DNA of 64,000 nucleotides from Cheiracanthium punctorium (taxonomy: Eukaryota > Arthropoda > Arachnida > Araneae > Cheiracanthiidae). Positions 10,293-23,232 of this stretch are shown one piece after another (position 1 is the first letter of the stretch; the number at the start of each line of letters is the position of its first letter). Location of the stretch: the NCBI GenBank assembly GCA_038373885.1, contig JAWZYV010014440.1, positions 653,001-717,000 of the forward strand. The letters are read 5' to 3'. Position numbers and translations under genes: made by a program. The notes under the pieces were generated by a model. That model was not told the origin of the DNA. It saw nothing but the letters and a program-made list of their open reading frames with translations, and searched no databases.

Positions 10293-13200
10293 TAAGACCA
10301 TGGTAACAACGGTTTATGTCATGTCATCAGTGATTGACATCCCCACACTTTCTTTCTTTTTAGTTATATGTTTAACATTTGGTCCTGGCAGAATTATTGG
10401 ACGTGCCATAGGTGATTATTATTTTTTTTTTATAATAACGTGTTTAAAACTAAGTTTCATGTGAAACCAAGTTTTATTCTTTATCCTTGTAGTGTTTCAC
10501 GTCGTCACCAGAACATTAGCAAGTACAGATCTGTTTCAGCTTCGCTTTCGTGTAATGCAGGTGCGGAAGAGTTTTGTGATCTAGTTCATTTTGTCTTTTA
10601 TTTCTCTGTATTTAACCACAGCATTTTTTTTTTCTATAGCAGCATTTTCATAACAGTATATAAACTAACCGATATAATACATTACATCATTTAAATCATG
10701 GCTAAACAAAGGGAACTTTAAAACCTTGGACAGAAGTTGAGATTAAAACTTAAAGTAACACAGAAATATACCCCGACCGACAAATATAAATAAAAGGACG
10801 AAAATATCTAAATCTAGTGCTAATGCCTACATCGTGAAGTCAGTTGCATATATAGATGAAATTTAATTATAATTAAATATTCGAAAACCAAATTTCTGTT
10901 GCTGCTATTTAATGCTGTAGTTTGAAGAAACAAATCTCCTTCACGGTCTTGATACATAATTAAAAAAAAAAAAAGTAATTCTGCCAGGGTCTTGAAATAA
11001 TTCATACTAAACCTTCTCATAAGCTGTAGTACCCACTTCAGTAAACTAAAAATCTGTGCCTTTCATGAAACTTCCAGAACAAATGTTTTAAACGCGTTAA
11101 CTGCACAGAAAAATGTTTCACTAATACGTAATGTAAAATTTTCTATTTTTAAGATTTTTTTCAAAAAGGTTCCGTGATTAATGCGTATAGACATCTACAT
11201 CATGTTCATGAGTCTTGTCTTTGCTAATGAAGGTAAATGCGATTGGAGAGTTTTAATACACTTTTATGCTTTTGGATACTGCTTGTCCAAAGCACATGCT
11301 TGCTTGAAGACATATAAAATACGAGTAAAATCTTTAACACATAATAGATTATTGGAAGGAGTCAAGCACTTATGAAAGAAACATCTTTACGGAAGAAGGT
11401 CACACATCTATGTATAGGCATACTCTTCTGCAGTTGTAGTTGTTTAGATTAGTTTTATTGTTTTTTAAACTATTTTTGTTGTTTTGTTGTTTCTCTTCTG
11501 TTTATAAAATATTCTGATATCTCGATGCACTCTTGTAGATTTCTCGAAGCCCAGAATACATGAAGTGTAATTTTAAACGTCTCTGTACAAATTATACAAT
11601 GAATGTTAACGTAAAATGTACTTTATGCAAAATCTCAAATCACTTAAAATCATGAGCAGAACCAGAATAGTTAATTTACATTCACTCGTAAATCGAAAGT
11701 ACTTAAAAGTTTATTGCTTTATTATTGCTGTGTTTAGAAGATTTAAAGCTTAGATACTGAAAGCTTACAGACACAAATGCGTTTCCAGTGTTACATTCTC
11801 ATATCAAGATTACTTGTTTAGTCATTATTTCAATACTTCAATTATGACTAAACAAGTTGAACAATTTTCTTTTTTATTTATTTATGGAAATGGGTTTCTG
11901 TTTCAGAAAAAGAAAGTATTTGACTGAAAATTTACTTCATGTTCATTGGCTTGGAAATCAAAATGCTGATATTCGATTTTTTTAAAAGAAAACGTAAATA
12001 GAATGTTTATTTATAACTGATATAAAGTTTTATAAACGGAAAGAATATTATTCTGATATTTTCTCGCTTACGGACATAACGTTATAGACTCCCATTTCAA
12101 TTGCAAAAAGAAAAGTTAAAAGCAGATAAGAATAAGTGCTGATAAACAAAGCGTATATACTTAGAATGGTAGAAGTTATTCTATTTATTTATTTGTATTT
12201 TCTAAATAAGATTTCTGTTATTAAAATTAATTTTCAATACAGTGTTTTTTTAATTTAAATTTCTATTTTTAGTGAATTTATAAATTTATTAAAAGTCAGT
12301 AACAAAATGCTATCTTTAAAATATAAAGTCTTAGAAAGATAATTTTAAAGGCATCAGTAAAGATAGAGTTTCACCGTGTAACTTGTTAGATGCCTGTCAT
12401 TAAATTGGCCTTTACTAAAGAATATTTTATTGAAATACAAAGTCAAAATATAATAAATTACATGAGCTTTTCCTATTTTTTAAATATTAAAATTTTATGT
12501 ATTACAAAAAAAAACTAATAAACTTCCCATTCTACTTCGCCTGATGAAGATGTTGATTTAACATAATATTGCTTCACTTAGATTTGAATTTTATTTAAAT
12601 AAATTTAAATAATACAAATATTCGATTTTTCTGTCAGTGTCAAGATTTAGATATATTTAATTTAAGTTTTTCATGAATAGGAAAATGAAAGTTTAGAAAA
12701 TTGATCCTACTCTGAACCTATTTGGTCATAATAGTACAATTTCGACGATAAAAAAGTTTTTTAATAAGTTGAACGTTTAGTAAGATAGCTGAAATTAAAA
12801 TGCATAATGAAATAAACTTTATTAAAAAACAATAATGAAATTAATATTCGATTTGATAATTATAGTTTTTCAATAATATCAAAATGTAAAAGTAATGGAT
12901 ACTTTTACATTTTGAAACTTTTTTCTTAACATTTACTTTTACATTAATAAATATTGCATTTCTTAAATATTATAATTTCTATTTGCAAGGAACTTAACGA
13001 ATATTTTATTCCAGTGTCCATTTTCACATAATTATACGAAAAGGAATTTTCGATTAAATAATATTCAAAACAGAGAATCACAAGAAATATAAATCAGACG
13101 AAATGCTTTGGTTATAAAGCTCATTACAATACAGCTATTTTTAATATTCCTATCAATGTAGGCATAACTAAATGTAGGCTAAGGTGTTCTAGAGCATAAT

Positions 13201-14351
13201 CTGTTGTTACGTATTTGATCGTTTATCTGAGTTTCCATAAAAATTAGCGATATGTGTGTGAGAAACAGGAAAAAAGTTTTAGAAAAGCGATCATTCCTTT
13301 CGCCAGTCAATCATATTCTCATTAGTTAACACTAGGATATGAGAAACATTAACATTCTGACAATAAGATGAAAACTGCCTTAAAACAAATATTTTCGATG
13401 TTAAATTTAATGATGTATCACAAATAACTTGGGGACCACTTTGCAAGTTTTCGGCGTAACCTCTAAAAGCCTCGTTATTATTCACGTAATTTTGGGATAC
13501 CATGAAAATGTTATGACCATTCTTGATGTAGAGTAAGCTGCCATAAATATCAGCATACTTATTTTATTGTGATAGAAGTGGATTAATGTTTCCAAATTGT
13601 CATGGACTTTCATGTGCTGAGTTCTTAAGAGCACTCCTATAAAAGAACTACGAATTCTATATGAACAGTTTTTACTGGAGAGCTTTATTTTATGAACATT
13701 AATAGCATATTAATTTCGTTTTGTTCGAAATATATTTGCATTTCTAAAAACACTTTGTACAGTGACTGCCCATAATGCGTAGTGTATGGAAATTCTTTTG
13801 AGTGCTCCCATAAAAATACTGCTTATGTTATGTTTACCATTTTGAATAGGATTCCCATAGTATAGTACAAGACAATAACATCGCAGGAGATGCAAGTTTG
13901 TTGTTAGTACTAATATGCGTCAACAGATAACAATACTGACCCTATTCTGTGAGGAGCCTTGTCCCAATGTGCATGTGGATTGTGAATTTATCTGCAGTTA
14001 TCTCCTTTAATCGCCATTATTTTTGGATTTCATGAGGATTTAGCTCGATAAGGGCTTTCCTTATCGGGTTCCTCATATAATAATCCTCATATAATAATAT
14101 TCCGTTTTAGTTTAAATAAGATATTTTCAATATGAGATACATATTCTGCTACACAGACAAAGAAAACATAACCTTGCAGAAGAAGGAAAATAAGCGTGTG
14201 AGGCACACACATGGTTCCGAAATAAATTAAAGGCACTTTAAATTTTATATTTTATTTTATATACATCGAATTAATAAATATAATTATAATTGCAATATTA
14301 TAATAATTATAATTTTTGTTGATATAATTAACATAATATTTAATAAAAAAA
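10293..14351. other. AT-rich DNA without a recognised gene
   Basis: This is about 4 kb with no supported gene. Frames of 61-84 codons (for example 10440-10694, 11181-11375, 13291-13503) lack motifs. Apart from the hairpin at 12879-12913 and a small 8-bp stem near 14048-14068 (CGATAAGG/CCTTATCG), I see nothing. Confidence 0.55.
12879..12913. repeat. Perfect 15-bp stem hairpin
   Basis: CAAAATGTAAAAGTA and its exact inverse TACTTTTACATTTTG flank a 5-nt loop. It is short, AT-rich and isolated. It could be chance or a remnant. Confidence 0.5.
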
Positions 14352-14637
14352 CTAACAATTTTGCGCAACAGCCTAATTGGGGCAAACTAACAGGCCTGCG
14401 CTGCTCATACATGCCTTTGCGACCATGATTTCTGGGGCGCGGAAGCAGATGCCCTGGCTAGGTGGACCGCCTGACGTGAAGCCCCTAGTGTTTAGTACCC
14501 AAGCAAGCTTGATTCTCAATTTATCATCCCATTCATGAGATGAAAGTCTGAGTCAACCTTGCCTATCCCGGGAATCGAACCTCGGACCTGAGGTACGGCA
14601 GCACCTTGTGCCAGCAATTACTCCACTGAGCTTCATA
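14352..14637 (-). mobile_element. tRNA-derived SINE
   Basis: On the minus strand, the unit starts with a tRNA-like head: AGCTCAGTGGAG (A box), then GGTTCGATTCC (B box) about 50 nt downstream, then CGGG. A body of unknown origin follows, including CACGTCAGGCGGTCCACC and GAGCAGCGCAGGCCTG, after which sequence becomes AT-rich. The block is far more GC-rich than its flanks. The head lacks a clear acceptor-stem pairing with a 3' partner, so this is a retroposon and not a tRNA gene. The body boundary near 14352-14390 is approximate. Confidence 0.75.
14571..14632 (-). promoter_or_regulatory. Internal RNA polymerase III promoter (A and B boxes)
   Basis: The A box is the complement of 14621-14632 (AGCTCAGTGGAG) and the B box the complement of 14571-14581 (GGTTCGATTCC). 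Spacing and sequence match type 2 pol III promoters of tRNA genes and tRNA-derived SINEs. Confidence 0.7.
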
Positions 14638-15255
14638 TTTTAGATTTTTATGTAATGTTTTACGGTTATTACAATGTATGTGTATTACAGTTTTGCATAT
14701 TTTCTTGTGCTTTTTAAAAATATTAATAATTTCAAAGACTTATAGTAATTGAAATTTTATTATCACACAGACAATGCATCGAAACTACAAAAGAAAAAAC
14801 AAATCGAGCCTCTTAATCAAATTTAATTTAATGTAATAATTAAGTTATCGGTCAGAAATAAATGTGTGATGTATGTAAATTGAAGTGTTAAGGATAAAAA
14901 AGGTCTCAAGTGTGATTGGACTCAGGGAATCAAGTGTAAGAAATGGTTGCACGAGGATTGCAATGGTGATGATTTGTACTAACAGAAATATTGTGCAGGT
15001 TAACATTCAAACAAGTACCCTTATTAGTTTCAGCAAAGTAATTTTGAAAAAATAATACAGTTTACAGATTTGCTGGTGTGTCTCCGTAATTATTGTTAAC
15101 TCAGAGGTAATGCTCTATTGTTTGTTTCATTTTTCGTATTTACTGTGGTGTTGTTGCGTTTTACCTCAAACCGGTGGCATATTCCCCCTACGTATGAGGG
15201 CACGCGGCGCAGTCGCATGCGTTTATTTAAGATTAGCCGCCTCCGGCCACCAGTT
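14638..15255. other. AT-rich DNA without a recognised gene
   Basis: Nothing recognisable was found up to the GC-richer segment that begins near 15165. The overlapping frames at 15110-15417 run into the hAT-like MITE and are not called. Confidence 0.5.
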
Positions 15256-15263
15256 GGTTCGCC

Positions 15264-15428
15264 CAAGGACGTACCCAGGGGGGGGGGTGGCCCAGGAGGT
15301 CCGGACCCCCCCCCCCCGAAATTTCAGTTTTTGTTAAACAAAATAAAAATGATGAAGTCTTTTTGGGAAAATTTTTCCTTTTTCACCGTTTGGACCCTCT
15401 CCGAAATTTTTTTCTGAGTACGTCCCTG
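15264..15428. mobile_element. hAT-like MITE
   Basis: The 165-bp element begins CAAGGACGTACCCAGG and its right end read inversely is CAGGGACGTACTCAG. It is flanked by GGTTCGCC (15256-15263) and GGTTCGAC (15429-15436), an 8-bp duplication with one mismatch. G- and C-homopolymer runs lie at 15278-15288 and near 15305-15317. The 99-codon frame across it is a consequence of these runs. Confidence 0.7.
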
Positions 15429-15528
15429 GGTTCGACATCTTAATAAATCCCGTGTTTATCACCGGCTTCCTTGGCACTGAAATCTCTCAGATTCTCTGAA
15501 TGGAATTTAAAATTAAAATGGTTACAAA

Positions 15529-15680
15529 CAGGGGCGGCCTTAGAGTAAGTGGCGCCCTCTGCTAACGTAAAATGATGCCCCTTTTATTCTCTATTTAGTT
15601 TTTGAGTTCGAACTGACGCCCCTTCGAAGCCGATGCCCCGATGCGATGATTACCTTGCTTATAGTGTCGGGCCGCCCCTG
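15529..15680. mobile_element. hAT-like MITE
   Basis: The 152-bp element starts CAGGGGCGGCC and ends with the exact inverse GGCCGCCCCTG. Its flanks are GTTACAAA (15521-15528) and GTTCCAAA (15681-15688), an 8-bp duplication with one mismatch. Termini and duplication length fit the hAT superfamily. It is non-coding. Confidence 0.8.
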
Positions 15681-15688
15681 GTTCCAAA

Positions 15689-17697
15689 AATAAGATGGTT
15701 TAATGATAAAAACCTACAAAAAGGTGCAAATTATTTTCGACCTATATTAATTCTGAAGAGCTTCTAGATATATCGGCCGTTATCAAAAAACAGAAAGGAA
15801 AAAAAAGTATGAAAATCTGGAACACTTTCAGATTTTAAATACGCACTAAAATGCTATATATTAAAAACGTATCATATCCATGCGTCTTCCCTATTTTCTT
15901 TCATTATTCCATTAAGTTGAAAAGTGTATCATTATTCATGAGTGTCATTAAACAAAATTAAAACTGATATTTCTAATATCCTTTTTCTGCATGCAATACA
16001 TTAGAAATAGAAGACGGAAAAGACGCGCAGAAAAATACATAATTCGAACTGAATGAAAGTTTTAAAAGCTTGTTTTTTGTTTGTTTGTTTGTGCAATATG
16101 TATTTTGGATTTGTGTGCTTGGCCCTTAGCCCTCTTATCAATCCACGTAAGAAGGAAAAAGGTGATTTATTTAAGATTAGCCATATTATCTGTTAACGAT
16201 ACACACTGCAGATGAGTATAGAAGTACGCTATAACTGTTTCTTCTATTATTTGTTCTTTAACTGTTTCTTCGTATGCCTTCTATTACTTAAACGCTGCAT
16301 ATACGAATATCTTTTTTTATGGCAAATAGTATTTATTGTGGTTCCTTTAACTTCCTTAAAAAATCTAGTCAGATATTTTTCAAGCATTTTGTACTCTCAT
16401 ATATGTGAAAACCAACCCTTACTTTCTCTTCAAATTTCATTTCAGTTTTATTTTCTTTCAACCAATTTGAATATTTGTAAAACTATGAACAATCATTTTT
16501 TTAATGTTGCTAATTTTGCAAATGGCTTTTGTTAAAACAGTTTACTGAATAGAAATTTATGCCTATTTGTGTATATTATTTATTTTCGAAACTGTGTCAT
16601 TCATATTTCATATCCACTAATAAGTCTTCGCCGAGTGAAATAGATATCAAACCGAAAGTTATTTCGGTACTTATGCATTATATCGTCACTGCACCAAATT
16701 GAGTGTAATCATTTTGGTTGTTAAATCCTATACAGCTGGCAAGATTAAAAATAATGATGTATTAAATGAGTATAAACGACTGTCTAATGTAATGCAATAG
16801 GGTTATTAACTCTAGTAACGGAGAATAGCATGATACTATAATGTTATGATAATTTAATTGCACAGATTGAAAAAAAATTCCGCTAAAAATAATCGAGTCG
16901 TAATATCTAAGAGCCGTAATTCATTTATCTATTTTTTATCAAAACAACAACAAATAAATATTAAAATTAATTATTAAAATTAATTAAAATTAAGCTTACT
17001 AAAATAACGCACATAAAGAGGTTACTGCAATACAATTATTTGTGTTTTCTTTTACAAAGTTTTTAATTGATTTCACCTTTAAAAACAAACGTTTTGTTGA
17101 ATGTTGTTTACAAATTAATGAAATAAGATCGGACGCATATAGAAGATTCAAACCTCTACTCCGGGGTGCTCAAACGTGCTCGGTTCAAGACCCATATGTT
17201 ACAAATGCGTATATGTGACTAAAAATGATATTAATTTAAAATTATTTTTTAATATTGAATCAAAGTCCAATGCTAATCGAAAAGTACTTTATGAAGACTG
17301 AAATTACATTATTGCTTTTTACAGAGTTCTTGGAAGTGTTTCCGAAAGTAAATTTCCTAAATTTACAGAATGAGCACAGGTGACTGATTTCAGTACTCTC
17401 GTGAATTTTTATATTCCACAATTCAATTGATAAAACATAATCAGCGAACATCGGTCTATTTTAGCTGAGCAGCATTCACTAGAGTTTCCTGCTTATTGCT
17501 TTAACAAGTTATTAACGAAACTTTCGGCAGCTGATGGCCAAGATGGGCAGCATTCGTAAAGGATACACAAGAAAATTGATTTGTAAAGATTTGTTTTTCA
17601 AATTAGTATCACTTTTATAAAACGTTTATGAGTAATATCGATAATTTTCTCAACTTGAAATTAATTGAGAAATTAATTATTTTTGGAAATTGAGATA
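15689..17697. other. AT-rich DNA; possible old hAT end near 17161
   Basis: There is no supported gene; the 107-codon frame at 16212-16535 is F/L/I/Y-rich and lacks motifs. A TTTG run lies near 16073-16092. At about 17161, CCGGGGTGCTCAAACGTGCT resembles a hAT-type terminus. See the matching GC-rich fragment at 19141-19212 on the far side of the Tc1 element. Confidence 0.45.
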
Positions 17698-19097
17698 CAC
17701 TGCTGGCCACTCAAATTGCAACACCAAGAAAAACAAGAGATATCACAACAAAATTTATTGTGTAGATAACATGTTGACCAAGTAACAAATGATTAAATTT
17801 ACAGCATTCTATGAAGCGTGGTTCCTGCCAAAATCAGTACCCAGAGTAGCCGCCGTTGTTGGAGATCACAGCTGCCACACGCCTCGGCATTGATTCAAAG
17901 AGACTTTGAATGTGTTCTTGGGGTACAGCAGACCAAGCAGCTTCCACACGTTGCCAAAGTTGATCTGGTGTGACAGCTGGGGATGAACTCTGGGTCAGTC
18001 GTTGAGCAACCATGGACCACATGTTTTCTATCGGCGAAAGATCCGGAGAGCGCGCCGGCCAGGGAAGCAATTCAATCTGGTGATTGACGAAGAACCCTTG
18101 GACAATGCGTGCCACGTGTGGCCGTGCATTATCCTGCTGAAATATGGCTGTTGGCAAGCCCTGAAGGTAAGAAAGGACAACTGGCTCCAACACCTCGGAG
18201 ATGTAGCGCTGGCTGGTTAAAGTACCGGCAATGCGTACTAGAGGAGTGCGAGAGAGATATCCGATACCGCCCCATACCATAATACCCGGTGCAGGACCAG
18301 TGTGACGGTGCATAATGCAGCTGTTCAGCATCCTCTCTCCACGGTGTCTCCAGACTCGAATCCGACCGTCGTGGTGTTGCATACAGAAGCGTGACTCGTC
18401 AGTAAAGAGAATTTCATTCCATTCTGTCGTCCACATCCTTCTTTCATCGCACCATTGGCGGCGGAGACGTCTGTGGTTCCGCGTCAGAGGTAGACAAAGC
18501 AACGGACGTCTTGCGGACAGACCATTCTGCTGTAAACGACGTCGAATGGTACGCGCAGACACTGGATGATGCGTTACAGACTGAATCTGCTGTGATATGG
18601 TTCGTGATGTGACTGAGCGGTCCGTCACTGCCATGCGTACAATCTGCCTGTCATCACGTGACGTGGTGCACTGAGGTCGATCACGTCTGTCCGTCGTACC
18701 CTCCTGCACCCAACGATCACATATCCGCATCACAGTTGTTTGGTTTCGTCCAATACGACGACCGATTTCCCTGAAAGATAACCCACAATCTCGGTATGCC
18801 ACTATCCTTCCTCTGTCAAACTCGGATACTTGATCAAAAGATGATCGTTGTTTCCTACGAGGCATAATTTATCGTTTTTTTGAAAAAAAAGCAAGAAAAA
18901 CACAATTGCTGTACTTGAAACCGTCGAAATCTCCAAGCCTTAAATAGCGCTTTGAGGTGGCGCCACAGGCGCGCTTGATGTGCGTCTGCGCTGAAATTCT
19001 AATCATTTGCATATCTCACCTCAGCTAATGCATGTTGTAAATTTCATATTATTTGCATGCTTCCTTCAGGGTGTTGCATTTACGATGGCCAGCAGTG
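17698..19097 (-). mobile_element. Complete Tc1-type transposon with intact transposase
   Basis: The 1400-bp element is flanked by TA (17696-17697 and 19098-19099), the target duplication of Tc1/mariner. Inverted ends of about 28 bp share CACTGCTGGCCA at the tip and TGCAACACC further in, with a few mismatches between (about 23 of 28). A single uninterrupted transposase gene runs on the minus strand. The UTR-like segments are about 136 bp on the 3' side and 232 bp on the 5' side. Structure and intact frame suggest a relatively young, potentially autonomous insertion; activity is inference. Confidence 0.95.
17834..18865 (-). CDS. Tc1-type transposase, DD34E, intact
   Basis: The product is a 343-aa transposase that would cut and paste its own element at TA sites in the nucleus. 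Residues ~12-54 form an N-terminal helix-turn-helix (FDRGRIVAYRDCGLSFREIG), followed by a basic linker in the GRPR position (~59-68) and a second HTH (~70-115). The catalytic RNase-H-fold triad is visible: D156 in FTDESRF, D245 in QQDNARPH and E280 in SPIENMW. There are exactly 34 residues between D245 and E280, the DD34E signature of Tc1. MVWGG (~197-201) and the LPWPARSPDLSP region are also typical. Length matches the usual ~340 aa. The start MPRRKQ is the first ATG and resembles the MPRSSK start of the other Tc1 copy at 61110. No stop or frameshift is present, and the gene is much GC-richer than its surroundings. Confidence 0.97.
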   Translation of the reverse strand: MPRRKQRSSFDQVSEFDRGRIVAYRDCGLSFREIGRRIGRNQTTVMRICDRWVQEGTTDRRDRPQCTTSRDDRQIVRMAVTDRSVTSRTISQQIQSVTHHPVSARTIRRRLQQNGLSARRPLLCLPLTRNHRRLRRQWCDERRMWTTEWNEILFTDESRFCMQHHDGRIRVWRHRGERMLNSCIMHRHTGPAPGIMVWGGIGYLSRTPLVRIAGTLTSQRYISEVLEPVVLSYLQGLPTAIFQQDNARPHVARIVQGFFVNHQIELLPWPARSPDLSPIENMWSMVAQRLTQSSSPAVTPDQLWQRVEAAWSAVPQEHIQSLFESMPRRVAAVISNNGGYSGY

Positions 19098-19099
19098 TA

Positions 19100-22000
19100 T
19101 TTTAATTTACCATATTTTATACACATATTTTATTTAAAAAAGGGTCTCAAAATTAACCTAAAAGCGCCGCATGTGGCTCGCGACCCGAGCTATGACCACT
19201 AGACTTGTCAACTTTTATATATGGATTTACGGGATATCGCGATAAAATCTCGGTATGTTGAAAAAAAAGATGCTTACTTATTACAGGATACAGCTTACTT
19301 CATACAGGAAGGTGAGAAACACAATTAAAACCAGATTTAATTTTTACTCTTCAAACAGTTTTATTGAATATATAGTAATAATATGTATAATTTAATTAAA
19401 TAAACTTATTTCCGATCACAAACAAAAACTAAACCTTTTTACTTTGGCATTTAAAAAATAATTAAACAAACTATTAGCAAATATCAATAATAAGCCTTTA
19501 TAAAAAAACCTCTAGTATTAAATAAAATCTTCTAAGATTATTATAGCTTTTTATTTAAAAAATTGAGATATATTAAATCACTTTTATTGAGGTCATGATA
19601 TTACTTATTTAGAAAAAAAAAAACTTAAAAGTATACAATCACTTCTGCTGAGATCATCTTTATTTAGGGAAGAAACTTAATGTTTAAAATCTTTCCTGAG
19701 ATTTCTTAACAAATTTTTAAATTACTTATTCTTTCAATGAACTGGACAAAAACGGCAGAAACGGGACGGCCTTAATGGTCAGTGCTGTTCTATACTCTCC
19801 TCTGCCAAATGACAAGCGGAATGCTCTGACCATAACTGTGTTTTCATATACACACACCGTTGTTTACGTTATTACCATCTTGGCTCGAATAATTTACAAC
19901 GGCACTGCTTAATACCGTTCTGCTTAGCCAGACTGATTGGATTGGAAATTCAAGCTTAGCCTCTTAGTGTATTCCAGATGCCACAATCATTTAACTCATC
20001 CCTCTTATGCCTTCTTCATTGAATCCATGACGTTATTAGCCGAGCATATGAATAATATAACCAGAACTAATATTATGTTTGCAATCTATTACAATAATCG
20101 GCAAACGCAATTGAAAACAATTAGATGATATATGTATGACAAAAATTTCGTGTAAGAAAATTTGTTTAAGGTAAATTTTTTTTCAAACATTTAAGTAATT
20201 TTGTGATAGGTGAGATCAATTTATATGCATGCAAGTGCATATAATAGAAGTGTTTTTTGCCGAAAGGAAAAATATATCATCCTGAAATTTTTTTCCCAAA
20301 GTTACAGTTGTATAAAAAAATTTCAGAAATGTTATTTCGTATTTTCGGTTCAAATGCTGAAGTTATGCCGTGAAATAAAATTTATATGCTTTAAAAATTC
20401 GCTTATGTAATACGTAAAAAACGTATAATCTTTTCAAAGTTACTAAAATATATTTTCGTTTGGGAAATTTTGGCGCTGAAATAAAAATTTAATTGATTAA
20501 TCAATAACATCTAATTTACACTGAATTAAATTTATTAATTAATTGATTGGGATGTACCACTTGCAAATTAATTTTTATGTCGAACGAAATTTGCTAAAAT
20601 AAATTATTGAACGATAAAAATAAAAGAAAATCTTTCGTGTCGCTACGTCTGACATTTTTTTTTTCTAAAATATATCTTTAATCTCACTGAAAAAAATTCT
20701 ATTTTATTTTCGTCGATGGATTATCGTAAAAAATGACACTGTGATCAAATTATTCATTCTTTGAGGTTTATCAAATCCGTTGGTTATGTGAATTAATCAA
20801 GCTTTAAGCTAGTTTCTTTACCAGAGATAAAGTTTATAGCCAGACCATGATTGAAGTTCTATTTAAAGAAGACAATTTCCTTGATGGAATTTTATATTTT
20901 TATTGAGTCTAGTCATTGGTTTGAATACTTTCGTGAATGTACAGAGAGCTTTCATGTTATGTGCTTTTACTCCATTACTAGACGATTTTAAGGTACTGCT
21001 AATAGTGATGCATCAAATGTTACTTTAAAGTTAAGATAGCTTGTTGTTTAAGTCTCTTATAAAGTGCAAAAAATTTTGCTGGTTGCTAGATTCTGGGATG
21101 TTACTAAAATGCATTAAAATATTAAGAGTATATCGGCTTCGTATAAGAAAAACAAAATGTTTTATTTGATGAACTTTGTTTCTGAAATTTTAAAACTAAT
21201 ACAATTTTCCAATTAAAAGTTTAATGTAGTCAAAACTTCTAGAAGTGACTTTTATTTTTCAAACTGTTTTTACGTGGCAAAATTTTTTTGTGTTTTGATG
21301 TTCGATGGATATCAGCGACATTATATTGGTATATGTATGTGTTGACAATGTAGATTGTCCATATACTTTTCGTATGCGTGAGTAGTTTTGTGAATAAATC
21401 AAATATTTTTGTCTCTGCGTGATATTTTGATTTTAGTATCGGTATTTTGTACTTTTTATTAAATATTATTCCCCTGTTCCTCTATTTATATTTTCAAATC
21501 TCTTATTCCAAAAAGTATTATATGAAGAACTTGATCAAATCATACAACGCGAATGTTTAATATACATTCTAGTAAATTTTTTTTCTTAAAAGCATTGTCA
21601 AAATTGACAAAAACGGAAAAAGAAAAAAAATCATACCAATTCTTCAATTTACACAGTCTATTTGTAGTAAGCTTTCGTTGTTTAAATTTTGTTTGGAAGG
21701 CTCTATTAAAAGAAGGAGTAAAACTGGATGTTAAAAAATGCTCAAAATTAAGCTGTCTTTCATTAGTTCGTTAACGGAATTTGGAATTTGAAAAATGAGC
21801 TTTTTTTCTGCAGGAACTAATGTAAAAGAACAGCTAATGACAATAAATTTATGAACAAATATCGATTTCTTAACTTGATTTTAAATGACGTCGGTGTTAA
21901 GTTTTTACATACATATTGTGCTTCGAATGTATTAATGTCCCTAAATTGGTATAGACTAAGCCGAAACATAAATACTTTTCAAAACGATTGGAAAAGGTTA

Positions 22001-23230
22001 AAAATATGAAATGAGGTATTTTAATTTAATTTTGGAAAATGATAGAACAGCGTTTGATAACACGGAAACAAGTATGATTTCCTTTCTTAGAATTTCATAT
22101 ATTGTCTATGCAAAATTATACCAGTTCATAATGCATCCTCATATTTCCATGATTTAAGTTTAATTTTTTTTTATAATAAACTGTTTTTAAAAACATTACG
22201 ATATAATAATTCTTTTTAGTTTTATTAATGGAGCTGATTTTAAAATCACATTTACAAATGGCAAGCATCGCTGTTGCTATTTTATGCAATATAGCTTATT
22301 AAGCAAGCTCTTTATTTGGAGTCCTTTAGAGGTTCAAAGGACACTGATACATAAAAATCACACTGACATGCAGGTACTGAGATACTTTGAAAATGTTTAA
22401 GGATAAAACCTCACAAGAAGTTTATTCTAAAAAACCTCAATATTTTACTTTATTTCTGCTAGACTATGATTAAAGCGCACTTAAACGCACTTTTGTTGCA
22501 ATCTTTTATTGAATAAAATTTTGGAAAAATTTGTCCAAGCGATGTAAAGAGTACAGGTAAAAGATATGAAAAAAAAGTAAGAAACTGAAAACATGATTTT
22601 TATTTTAAAAAACTCATTTACAACAAAATTGTATACGTCAATTTCAAGAGGAACAAATATTTGAGCTAAAACTTACTAAAAATAATGTTTTAAGAACTAT
22701 ATTCTCGTGTTTTACATATCCTTATACATACAACTGGAATCCTTTACATCTCGAAAATTATCTTCAATCACAAAAAGGTCAAATAGTGTGAAAGTTGCTC
22801 TCCAAAATTTATGACCCAGACTTACCCTAATTGACGTATTTCACCATAATGGGATTGAATAAGCCCTATAAATTCATGAGCTATCTAGTGAAGAGATTCT
22901 AAATTTCAATTTTCTATGCTTAGCCTAATTAAAGTCCATCATATATCTTGCGTTCACAAAATGGACGCGAGGTAATAGTTCTGAGTAAAACTTTAATTCT
23001 CTTGCCGATATATAGTTTAATCTGTGGCTGATAGATGATGTTACCGGAAGATTTTATTACATAATGTATATTGCGATATTTAATGTAAAAAGGTGTTATT
23101 AGCAAAAGTGTTATCAGCTTTAGAATAGTAGAAAAATACATCTTCAAAATGGTGAATAAGAGTTTCGTAAAGTGATTTTAGAAACTTTACTTTTTAGAAC
23201 ATGAGTGAATATTGGCATTTAAGCTATGTA
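19100..23230. other. AT-rich DNA without a recognised gene
   Basis: This is 4.1 kb with no supported gene; frames are 63-73 codons without motifs. Near 19165-19190, GCCGCATGTGGCTCGCGACC resembles the right part of an old hAT element. The rest shows nothing. Confidence 0.5.
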
Positions 23231-23232
23231 TA

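Noticed and set aside
14565..14637. tRNA gene
   Set aside because: A and B boxes are present, but acceptor-stem pairing is not evident and the unit continues into a SINE body.
15118..15417. 99-codon frame with proline- and glycine-rich stretch
   Set aside because: It reads through a hAT-like MITE with G and C homopolymers; composition explains the frame.
16212..16535. 107-codon plus-strand frame, hydrophobic
   Set aside because: Phenylalanine and leucine arise from T-rich DNA; no signal peptide logic, no domain, no codon bias.
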